The notes beneath the pieces were generated by a model. The model saw nothing but the letters and a program-made list of their open reading frames with translations. It searched no databases and was not told the origin of the DNA. DNA of 64,000 nt from Pseudomonadota bacterium. Lineage in GTDB: Bacteria > Desulfobacterota > Desulfovibrionia > Desulfovibrionales > Desulfovibrionaceae. Shown one piece after another: positions 42,554-49,537 of this stretch. Each line of letters starts with the position of its first letter. The first letter of the stretch is position 1. The stretch lies in contig JAEYDL010000015.1 of the NCBI GenBank assembly GCA_023403845.1, positions 3,656 through 67,655 on the forward strand, written 5' to 3'. The translations under genes and the position numbers were made by a program.

Positions 42554-43192
42554 CTAGGCCGTCCTTTCGGCGGGTCTGAAGTCGAACAGGGCGTCCCGGA
42601 TGATCATATCCGTCAGTTCCTCGATGTTTTTTCCGGTCATGCAGTTGGTGAAGATAAAGGGCTTGCCGTCGCGCATCCTTTGGGAATCGCGATCCATGAC
42701 GGCAAGGCTGGCCTTGACGTAGGGAGCCAGATCCTCCTTGTTGATGACCAGAATATCGGACTGACATACGCCGGGGCCGCTTTTGCGCGGAATTTTGTCT
42801 CCGGCGGCCACATCGATGACGTAGATGAAGAAGTCCGCCAGTGCAGGGCTGAAGGTGAGGGTGAGATTGTCGCCGCCGCTTTCGATAAAGATGAGGTCGC
42901 TGTCGGGAAACTTGCGCTCCAGTTCTTCCACGGCGGCAAGATTCATGCTCGGGTCTTCACGGATGGCCGTGTGCGGGCAGGCCCCCGTTTCCACTCCCAC
43001 GATTTTTTCCGCCTCCAGGACTCCGGCCAGTTCGCGCTGAACGTGCTTGGCGTCTTCGGTGGTGACCACGTCATTGGTGACGATGAGGGGCTTGATGCCC
43101 CTGCGAATGAGGACAGGAGTGACGGCTTCGATGATGGCCGTCTTGCCGGAGCCGACAGGACCGCCCACGCCGATGCGGGTGATTTTTTTCAT
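42554..43192 (-). CDS. ureG: urease accessory GTPase UreG
   Basis: A 212-residue SIMIBI GTPase that powers nickel delivery to urease. The P-loop GGPVGSGKT is at about 9-17, the metal-binding CPH motif is in ETGACPHTAIREDPSMN, and ESGGDNLTLTFSP and VINKEDLAPYV (guanine recognition) complete the family pattern. The ATG at 43192 follows AAAAGGAAAACGC; a longer upstream frame would run into ureF and is rejected. Confidence 0.97.
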   Translation of the reverse strand: MKKITRIGVGGPVGSGKTAIIEAVTPVLIRRGIKPLIVTNDVVTTEDAKHVQRELAGVLEAEKIVGVETGACPHTAIREDPSMNLAAVEELERKFPDSDLIFIESGGDNLTLTFSPALADFFIYVIDVAAGDKIPRKSGPGVCQSDILVINKEDLAPYVKASLAVMDRDSQRMRDGKPFIFTNCMTGKNIEELTDMIIRDALFDFRPAERTA

Positions 43193-43239
43193 TGCGTTTT
43201 CCTTTTGCAAAAGAGTCAATTGGGGTGACCGGCCGGCAT

Positions 43240-43956
43240 TCAGCTCATGAACAGGCGTACATGCGCCTGAACATGGGTGGCGGCAAGGATATCGGTCATG
43301 GGCGCATAGTTGGACATCTGATCCAGAGGCGTGCGCATGGCCGTGCGGCACATGGCGTCAAAATGGCTGGTCAGGCTGTAGAGCACTCGCTGCATGTCAA
43401 TATGGCTGATGCGCATAAGTCGCATTGAAGCGTTCAAGATGGTCATGGCGACACCGTACTGATGAACGGCAAGAACTTCTCCGAACATGTCCGATTCGGC
43501 TTTCTCCCGCGTGGACAGGCCCATAGCCACGAACTGCACGGCTAGGGATACGGGGTAGGTTCCGGGGGTTCCGTCTTTCTTGATGATATCCAGCCACTTC
43601 CCGATCAGGGCGTCTTGAGTGATGTCCACGCCCATTTCCGCCAGTTTTTTGCCCATGCGCGTGGTCATGGTGCGGTTTTCTTCATTGAGCTTGCGGTACA
43701 GCACCTCATGATCGATGCGGATCAGTTCCTCCATGTCGGCGTCGAGGGCCGCACGGGTCGCACTGGCGACGGCCACGGCATCACCCTTCGCCGCCTGCTC
43801 AAGCGCGGCATGGGCGTACTGACGCAGAGTTTCCACATCGTGAACTACGCCTTTCTGGACGGCGGATTCCAGACCGCTGGAGAAGGCGAAGGCCCCCACG
43901 GGCAGCATGGAGTCGCCGAACTGCATCATTCTGGAGAGGGAAAGAATATCGTTCAC
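43240..43956 (-). CDS. ureF: urease accessory protein UreF
   Basis: A 238-residue all-helical accessory protein that gates GTP hydrolysis by UreG. Its N-terminus MMQFGDSMLPVGAFAFSSGLESAVQKG is diagnostic. The start is a GTG at 43956, preceded by GGAG about 8 bases upstream; an in-frame TTG at 44001 would overlap ureE and has no ribosome site. It sits 17 bases after ureE and 47 before ureG. C-terminal RTPLDQMSNYAPMTDILAATH matches the region contacting UreD and UreG. Confidence 0.93.
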   Translation of the reverse strand: MNDILSLSRMMQFGDSMLPVGAFAFSSGLESAVQKGVVHDVETLRQYAHAALEQAAKGDAVAVASATRAALDADMEELIRIDHEVLYRKLNEENRTMTTRMGKKLAEMGVDITQDALIGKWLDIIKKDGTPGTYPVSLAVQFVAMGLSTREKAESDMFGEVLAVHQYGVAMTILNASMRLMRISHIDMQRVLYSLTSHFDAMCRTAMRTPLDQMSNYAPMTDILAATHVQAHVRLFMS

Positions 43957-43973
43957 GGCTACGCTCCGGGGAT

Positions 43974-44621
43974 TCAGTGATGACAATGGGATTGGTCGCA
44001 ATATCCCGCGTGCTCGTGCATGTGGTGATGATGTCCGTGATGTTGTGCATGTCCGTCGGGAGAGGCATGTGTGTGGCCGCCGTCCATGGGACGTTCCGTA
44101 CCGCCGAACAGGCGGCGAACCTGCGCGGGTTCAAGCAATCCCACGATTTCGGAACCCGGAACGAAGCGAAAGGTGATGTCCTTGAAATGGTGCGTATTCA
44201 TGACCGAATTCATGACCAGACTGTTTACGGCCATGGGAACGTATACGAATCCATCTCGCACGATGGCCGGCCAGTGCTGGTTGCCGAGAGCGTGACCAAG
44301 CTGAACGCAGCGTTCGATGAGCTGATCGGCCGGCAACGCCTGAAGGCCGGCAAGATTGATGAGCAGCACATCGCATAGATCGATCTTGCAGAGTACGGCG
44401 TTTTTTGTCTGCTCGTTCCACAGGAGAACGTCGCCGTCGTGCAGGAATGCGTCGCGGTCGAGGGATACGGCGATGGTCTGCCCGTTGCGCGTATTTTTTC
44501 GAAGTCTGTTTTTTTGTGCGTCCCACTGGCTCAGTTCGAGAGTATCGATGGAGGCTCCGGCCAGTCTTGCCTGCCATTCCGGGTCATTGCTGTTGCCGAG
44601 TACGGTTTCTACGAGATGCAT
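43974..44621 (-). CDS. ureE: urease accessory metallochaperone UreE with His-rich tail
   Basis: A 215-residue nickel chaperone. The nickel-site segment GHALGNQHWPA lies near 109-119, and the last 35 residues (from GGHTHASPDG) hold about a dozen histidines in clusters such as HHGHHHHMHEH, a nickel-storage tail. The domain order and long tail resemble UreE of Yersinia-type ureases. It begins a second half of the operon: 206 bases with two hairpins separate it from ureC. TTGTAGGAGAAA-like purine-rich sequence precedes the ATG at 44621. Confidence 0.93.
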   Translation of the reverse strand: MHLVETVLGNSNDPEWQARLAGASIDTLELSQWDAQKNRLRKNTRNGQTIAVSLDRDAFLHDGDVLLWNEQTKNAVLCKIDLCDVLLINLAGLQALPADQLIERCVQLGHALGNQHWPAIVRDGFVYVPMAVNSLVMNSVMNTHHFKDITFRFVPGSEIVGLLEPAQVRRLFGGTERPMDGGHTHASPDGHAQHHGHHHHMHEHAGYCDQSHCHH

Positions 44622-44643
44622 GTTTTCTCCTGCTTGTTGGTCT

Positions 44644-44661
44644 GGCGGCCGGGATGCCGCC
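44644..44661 (-). promoter_or_regulatory. GC-rich hairpin in the ureC-ureE spacer, near ureE
   Basis: GGCGGC (44644-44649) pairs with GCCGCC (44656-44661) around CGGGAT. It lies 23-40 bases upstream of the ureE start and could slow degradation or affect initiation of the accessory genes. Confidence 0.5.
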
Positions 44662-44778
44662 GAAGGACTTCCCCGGCTCCTTCGAATCCATCGTTCGGGT
44701 CATGGTTCTTTCCGACGAGTTCGGAGGAGCAGAGGAACTGATTGCTGCGGGGGTGTCTTGCCCTGCTGTTTTGTCGAG

Positions 44779-44820
44779 AGACCGGGAAGAACATTTTCAA
44801 GAAAAGGCCCTCCCCGGTCT
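44779..44820 (-). promoter_or_regulatory. hairpin directly after ureC
   Basis: AGACCGGG and CCCGGTCT (44779-44786 and 44813-44820) form an 8-bp stem around a 26-base loop, beginning 8 bases after the ureC stop. There is no U-run, so it is more likely an mRNA-processing or 3'-end-protecting structure, or a weak attenuator, than a terminator. Confidence 0.5.
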
Positions 44821-44827
44821 GCAACGT

Positions 44828-46546
44828 CTAGCTGAAGAAGTAGAGCTGGCCGAGGGCCACTTTCTGGGCCGGCTTGACGGTGGCATGGACGCCGTCGACC
44901 TTGACCGCGAAGGTTTCGGGATCGACTTCGATTTTCGGCAGGTTGCCATTGCGCACCATGTCGTGCTTGTTCAGTCCGCGTATGTTGCGGACAGCCTCAA
45001 GTCTGCTGCGCAGTCCGAGTTTTTCTCCAACATTGTCGTCCAGGGCCGCCTGAGAGATGAAGGTGAGGCGGGTACGGGGCTTGGCCAGCCCGATGCCGCC
45101 GAACATGGGACGGTAGTAGGTCGGCTGGGGCGTAGGCAGGGAGGCGTTGGGGTCACCCATGTTGGCCCAGCTGATCATGCCGCCCTTGATGATCATCTTG
45201 GGCTTGGCGCCGAAGAACTGCGGCTCCCAGAGTACGAGATCGGCATATTTGCCTACTTCCACGGAGCCGATGAGATGACCGACGCCCTGCGTGATGGCCG
45301 GATTGATGGTCACTTTGGCGACGTAGCGCAGAACACGGAAGTTGTCGTTTCCGGGAGCGTCTTCGGGGAGTTTGCCGCGCGCGGCCTTCATGGCGTTGGC
45401 GGTCTGAATCACACGGAGCCAGTTTTCTCCTACGCGGCCCATGGCCTGGGAGTCGCTGGAGATCATGGAGATCACGCCCATGTCGTGCAGTACGTTTTCA
45501 GCGGCCACGGTTTCGGCGCGGACGCGGCTTTCGGCGAAGGAAACGTCGGAAGGTACGTTGGGGTTCAGGTTGTGGCAGACCATGATCATGTCGAACAGTT
45601 CCGACTGGGTATTGATGCCGAAGGGCAGAGTGGGGTTGGTTGAGCTGGGCAGAACGTTGGGTTGCCCTGCCACCTTCAGAATGTCCGGAGCATGTCCGCC
45701 GCCGGCGCCTTCCGTGTGGTACGTATGGATGACCCGACCGGCAAAGGCATCGATGGTGTCTTCCACATAGCCGGATTCGTTGAGAGTATCAGTATGGATG
45801 GATACCTGCACGTCCATGTCGTCGGCCACGCTCAGAGCTGCACGGATCATGGAGGGCATGGCGCCCCAGTCCTCATGAATCTTGAAGCCGCAGGCTCCTG
45901 CCCGGATCTGTTCCTCCAGAGGGAGCTTGTTGTAGGCGTGCCCCTTGCCGAGAATGCCCATGTTCACCGGCATGGCGTCGATGGATTCGAGCATCTTGGC
46001 GATGTTCCATGGGCCGGGGGTAATGGTCGTGCCGTTGGTGCCGTCCGTGGGCCCCACACCGCCGCCGAAGAAGGTAGTCACGCCGTTGGAAAGTGCCGCG
46101 TATCCCTGCTGTGGCGAGATGTAGTGCACGTGAGAGTCAATGCCTCCGGCGGTAAGAATGAGGTGTTCGCCGGTAATGGCGTCGGTGGCGTTGCCCACGA
46201 TGAGTTCGGGATCGACGCCGTTCATCATGGACGGGTTACCGCTTTTGCCGATGCCCACGATCTTGCCGTCGCGGATACCTACGTCGGCCTTGATGACGCC
46301 CTGGACTGCATCGATGACGGTCACGTTGGTGATTACGATGTCAAGCACGCCCGCATCACGGGCAAGCCGTGCATCGCCCCCCATGCCGCCGCGAAGGGTC
46401 TTGCCCCCGCCGTACATGGATTCGTCTCCGTAGTGGCGGAGATCCTTTTCGATTTCAACATAGAGGTCCGTATCCCCAAGCCGGATTTTGTCCCCGACGG
46501 TAGGACCGAAGAGGGCGGCATGCTCCTGACGGGAAATTGTCGGCAT
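44828..46546 (-). CDS. ureC: urease alpha subunit UreC
   Basis: The 572-residue catalytic subunit of nickel urease, which hydrolyses urea to ammonia and carbamate. Nickel ligands are visible in DSHVHYI, the carbamylated lysine in CGFKIHEDWG, two histidines in SIHTDTLNESG and TYHTEGAGGGHAPD, and Asp in SSDSQAMGRVGE. The mobile flap reads MVCHNLNP, keeping Cys and the catalytic His; the next residue is Asn where Klebsiella has His, as in Yersinia-type ureases. It follows ureB by 36 bases. Length and motifs are complete, so the enzyme should be active. Confidence 0.98.
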   Translation of the reverse strand: MPTISRQEHAALFGPTVGDKIRLGDTDLYVEIEKDLRHYGDESMYGGGKTLRGGMGGDARLARDAGVLDIVITNVTVIDAVQGVIKADVGIRDGKIVGIGKSGNPSMMNGVDPELIVGNATDAITGEHLILTAGGIDSHVHYISPQQGYAALSNGVTTFFGGGVGPTDGTNGTTITPGPWNIAKMLESIDAMPVNMGILGKGHAYNKLPLEEQIRAGACGFKIHEDWGAMPSMIRAALSVADDMDVQVSIHTDTLNESGYVEDTIDAFAGRVIHTYHTEGAGGGHAPDILKVAGQPNVLPSSTNPTLPFGINTQSELFDMIMVCHNLNPNVPSDVSFAESRVRAETVAAENVLHDMGVISMISSDSQAMGRVGENWLRVIQTANAMKAARGKLPEDAPGNDNFRVLRYVAKVTINPAITQGVGHLIGSVEVGKYADLVLWEPQFFGAKPKMIIKGGMISWANMGDPNASLPTPQPTYYRPMFGGIGLAKPRTRLTFISQAALDDNVGEKLGLRSRLEAVRNIRGLNKHDMVRNGNLPKIEVDPETFAVKVDGVHATVKPAQKVALGQLYFFS

Positions 46547-46582
46547 ATGAAGCTCCTTTCTACCGCGCCGCAGGCGCGGGAA

Positions 46583-46987
46583 TTACAGTTTGGCGTTTCT
46601 AAAGCCGAGCTTGTCGGCCCGTTCTTCATTGATGACGCGTTCGTGCTCGTCGCCGGTCCAGCCGTCCACAAGGTTGTTGAAACCATAGGTGCCGGAGGTG
46701 CCGCCGATGGAAACGAGCGAAACGGTTTTCTCGTCGCCGGGCTCAAAACGAATGGCGGTTGTGGAAGAGATGTTCAGGCGCATCCCGTAGGCTGCGTGAC
46801 GGTCGAATTCGAGGGCGCGGTTCACTTCAAAAAAGTGAAAATGGGATCCTACCTGAATGGGGCGGTCTCCAGTATTGCGTACTTTCAGAGTGACTGTCCG
46901 ACGGCCTACGTTGAATTCAATGGGGTCGTTGCCGAGGACAAGCCCGCCTACTGGGGTCTGTGCTGCTTTGGAATTGGCGCTGGTCAT
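46583..46987 (-). CDS. ureB: urease beta subunit UreB
   Basis: A 134-residue structural subunit. GGLVLGNDPIEFNVGRRTVTLKVRNTGDRPIQVGSHFHFFEVNRALEFDR and AYGMRLNISSTTAIRFEPGDEKTVSLV are the standard beta-subunit core. A short N-terminal extension (about 12 residues) precedes it. It lies 14 bases after ureA. The alpha, beta and gamma subunits are separate genes, unlike the fused Helicobacter arrangement. Confidence 0.97.
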   Translation of the reverse strand: MTSANSKAAQTPVGGLVLGNDPIEFNVGRRTVTLKVRNTGDRPIQVGSHFHFFEVNRALEFDRHAAYGMRLNISSTTAIRFEPGDEKTVSLVSIGGTSGTYGFNNLVDGWTGDEHERVINEERADKLGFRNAKL

Positions 46988-47001
46988 GGGAAAATCCCCC
47001 C

Positions 47002-47304
47002 TTAATTGATGGGATTGTGAATGGTGATGAGACGGCTTCCGTCAGTGAAGACGGCTTCGACCTGTACGGTGGGGATCATTTCGACCACGCCGTCCATGAC
47101 ATCCTTACGGGTAAGAATCTTGCGGGTTTCGGCCATGACTTCTTCAACGGTTTTTCCGGCACGGGCTTCTTCAAGCGCGGCGGCCGAGAGTACGGCGACG
47201 GCTTCGGGGTGATTGAGCTTCAGTCCCTTGGCCTTCCGCTTGAGCGCGACGTCGGCAAGGGCATGAATCATGAGTTTGTCGAGCTCTCGGGGAGTGAGAT
47301 GCAT
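47002..47304 (-). CDS. ureA: urease gamma subunit UreA
   Basis: A 100-residue structural subunit beginning MHLTPRELDKLMIHALADVALKRK and ending with VEMIPTVQVEAVFTDGSRLITIHNPI, both diagnostic. It is the first gene of the operon ureABCEFGD; AAGGAGG precedes the ATG. The upstream region is A+T-rich, and a 26-bp imperfect dyad lies at 47359-47384. Confidence 0.98.
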   Translation of the reverse strand: MHLTPRELDKLMIHALADVALKRKAKGLKLNHPEAVAVLSAAALEEARAGKTVEEVMAETRKILTRKDVMDGVVEMIPTVQVEAVFTDGSRLITIHNPIN

Positions 47305-47358
47305 GTGAGCCTCCTTTGCAGTGTTTGGGACACGTGTCTTATGAAGATGGCGTCAATG

Positions 47359-47384
47359 GTATACTGAAATGCATTGCGTCATAC
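47359..47384. promoter_or_regulatory. 26-bp imperfect dyad upstream of ureA, possible NikR-like operator
   Basis: The two 13-base halves (GTATACTGAAATG and CATTGCGTCATAC) match at 9 of 13 positions as an inverted repeat. The outer GTAT...ATAC ends resemble NikR operators (GTATGA-N16-TCATAC), but spacing is 2 bases shorter. It lies 55 bases before ureA, where a nickel regulator would make sense. Speculative. Confidence 0.35.
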
Positions 47385-47704
47385 ACAGAAGAGAGTACGT
47401 GAATTACAAAATCAGAAACAATGATAATGTATTTTATATCGTATAGATATGCATTATTAGATTTAAATGACTGATATATTCTTTATAAATATACACAAGT
47501 ATTGCATTCATGCAGTGATAAAAAATACAATTTAGATTCATGATTATAATAGAAAACACTGTTCAATACGACATATGTGATATATTCGGCATATGCTGTT
47601 CGCTACATGCTTCAAACGTCTGCGAGCTCTGGAGCGGTGAGCGAAGAAAAACGCTTGGCGGAGGCGGCATGAATCGTTTTGGAAAAGGAATTGGAGACGA
47701 CTGA
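47385..47704. other. A+T-rich region upstream of the urease operon
   Basis: Much of the 320 bases, especially about 47400-47600, is clearly A+T-rich. It probably holds the urease promoter and marks an old insertion boundary, since a broken transporter gene follows. No intact gene or RNA is evident. Confidence 0.5.
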
Positions 47705-47935
47705 TTGGGAAAAGGAAAACCGGGAGGGAGAGCACTGGCGATGTTGTTCGGTATGCGTCTGCTGAGTGCGATGGGCGTTACGCTGATCCTGCCGGTCATG
47801 CCGACCATGGCTCGGACATTTGGCCAGAGTATCGCCGAAACGGGTATGGTCGTGGTCTGTTTTTCATTGACGGAAACGTGCATGGCCCCGTGCGGAGTCA
47901 TCCTGTTGCTATTGCTGACTGCCCGGCGACTTTGG
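47705..47935 (+). pseudogene. truncated MFS transporter N-terminus
   Basis: A frame from TTG at 47705 encodes about 65 residues that read like the first two membrane segments of a major-facilitator exporter: FGMRLLSAMGVTLILPVMPTMARTFG, then SIAETGMVVVCFSLTETCMAPCGVILL. The similarity stops around LTARRLW and the remaining ten or so helices are missing; the frame then continues into unrelated sequence. A G-rich GGGAGG lies upstream. It is best read as a remnant left by deletion next to the urease locus. Confidence 0.55.
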
Positions 47936-48091
47936 ATCCCTGGTATGAAGGAAAATCCGGGGAGTGCCGGTGTCGTCTTTCAGCATGATGAGGTTGGGGA
48001 GGCTTCTCTTGCCGTTATTTTTGTGCCATAGCTCTTTGCGGGAGTTCCCGTCATTAGGAGACCGGAAGCGCCGTGGCGCAAAGGAGCGGAT

Positions 48092-48928
48092 ATGCCTCGC
48101 AGAATCGTTGATTTTCATGTGCATCTCGCCAAATATTCTCCAAGTAATCCGTCACTGGACGCATTGATGACTCAGACGTTCGGCAGCATGGACATTTTCG
48201 AGACCTTTGCTGATCGATTTGATGATCCTGCCGAATTTGTTCGGCATTTTCGAGAACAGGGCGTGGATTATGCTGTCATCCTTGCGGAAAATTGTCCTTT
48301 GACGACGGGCGTTGTCACGCATGAGAGAGTGGCCGAGTTCTGCAGAGGCCGCAGAGAGCTGATACCGTTCTGCACGGTCAATCCCCACGAGGATCGAGAT
48401 CCTGCAGGACTGGTCAGACGGTTGTGCGGAGAAGAGGGGTTCAGGGGTATCAAACTGTATCCGACCTATAATCATTTCTATGTCAATGAGGCGAAGCTGT
48501 ATCCCATGTATGCGGCGGCTTCGGAACTGGGTGTGCCCGTGCTGATTCATACGGGAACGTCGGTGTTCCGCAATTCGCGCCTCAAATACGGCAATCCAGT
48601 TTTTGTGGATGATGTGGCCGTGGACTTTCCTGATCTTTCGCTGATTATGGCGCATGGCGGGCGGGGAGCCTGGTATGCTGAGGCCATGACCGTCGCGCGG
48701 CTGCACGACAACGTCTTTATAGATCTGACGGGACTTCCGGTTCGCAAGCTCCCTGGCTATTTTCCGGAACTGGAACGTTTTTCCCATAAATTTCTGTTTG
48801 GAACGGACTGGCCCCAGATTGAGCCGGGCAAGAGCCTTGCTGCTTTCGCGGCGCTTGGACTGTCCGAAAAGGCGCTGGACGCCATTCTCGGCGGAAATGC
48901 CATGCGCATTCTGCACATGACGGAGTGA
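48092..48928 (+). CDS. metal-dependent amidohydrolase (PF04909-type TIM barrel)
   Basis: A 278-residue hydrolase of the amidohydrolase-2 family. The first metal motif DFHVHL has His9 and His11; further ligands are His in PVLIHTGTS, His in IMAHGGRG, and Asp in FGTDWP near the end. Relatives are decarboxylases or lactone/amide hydrolases, so the substrate is open. The ATG at 48092 follows AAAGGAGCGGAT. It is a single gene, closed by the bidirectional terminator at 49026-49053. Confidence 0.85.
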   Translation: MPRRIVDFHVHLAKYSPSNPSLDALMTQTFGSMDIFETFADRFDDPAEFVRHFREQGVDYAVILAENCPLTTGVVTHERVAEFCRGRRELIPFCTVNPHEDRDPAGLVRRLCGEEGFRGIKLYPTYNHFYVNEAKLYPMYAAASELGVPVLIHTGTSVFRNSRLKYGNPVFVDDVAVDFPDLSLIMAHGGRGAWYAEAMTVARLHDNVFIDLTGLPVRKLPGYFPELERFSHKFLFGTDWPQIEPGKSLAAFAALGLSEKALDAILGGNAMRILHMTE

Positions 48929-49025
48929 TAGCTTGAGGAAAACGGTTGAGAGCCGGTTTTGTCCCGAAGGATGCCCAAGAGGCGGCAGAGACTGTGCACG
49001 CAGTGTGCGATCCTTCTTCACAAGC

Positions 49026-49053
49026 AAAAAAGCCGCTTTCAAGCGGCTTTTTT
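49026..49053. terminator. bidirectional terminator between amidohydrolase and mutS operon
   Basis: AGCCGCTT (49031-49038) pairs with AAGCGGCT (49041-49048), flanked by A5 on the left and T5 on the right, so it works for converging transcripts. Confidence 0.92.
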
Positions 49054-49066
49054 CAGTATCGTTCGG

Positions 49067-49537
49067 TCAGCGAACTGTCTGAATCGGCGTAAGCTGATAG
49101 GGATAGGCCCGAAAGACGCTGCGGGCGACCAGTCTCCAGCGATAGGCCGCAGCCTTGGTTTGGGGGCAGTAGGTAAAGGCGTACCGGGTGCCCACATCGA
49201 CGGCGATAGTTTCCTGAGGCGAGATTTCTGCCGTCTCCCGAGGGGTGAAGGGACATCCTTCGCAGGTATCCTGCTGTGTCTGAAGTTCCGGAGGCAGGGT
49301 TGAATCCAGCTTTGCGGACAACGGCTCAAGTTCAATGGAAAAACCGTCTACATTCTGAGTTGCGCCACCCATCAGGGCTGAGACGGCAAGGCAGCCGTTG
49401 GGCGTGAATGCGGCCCGGGAGGATTCCCAGCTGAACTGATTTTTCTGATCCTGTGGAACAGGGTCTCCCTTTTTGCCGCAGGCCGCAGCGAACAGGGACA
49501 GAGTCAGCACAAGTGCGATGATAAAAAATTGTTTCAT
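49067..49537 (-). CDS. putative lipoprotein downstream of mutS
   Basis: A 156-residue protein with a signal peptide ending in the lipobox FAAAC (Cys20), followed by GKKGDPVPQD. The C-G-x-K-G-x-P pattern just after the lipid-bearing Cys resembles LptM (YifL), which helps LptD maturation, but the mature protein is much longer than LptM. The remainder includes several cysteines (CEGCPFTP) and no known domain. Its ATG overlaps the mutS stop (ATGA), so it is translationally coupled. Function unknown. Confidence 0.72.
   Translation of the reverse strand: MKQFFIIALVLTLSLFAAACGKKGDPVPQDQKNQFSWESSRAAFTPNGCLAVSALMGGATQNVDGFSIELEPLSAKLDSTLPPELQTQQDTCEGCPFTPRETAEISPQETIAVDVGTRYAFTYCPQTKAAAYRWRLVARSVFRAYPYQLTPIQTVR

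Noticed and set aside
44609..44824. 71-codon minus frame between ureC and ureE
   Set aside because: It spans both hairpins, has no ribosome site and overlaps the ureE start.
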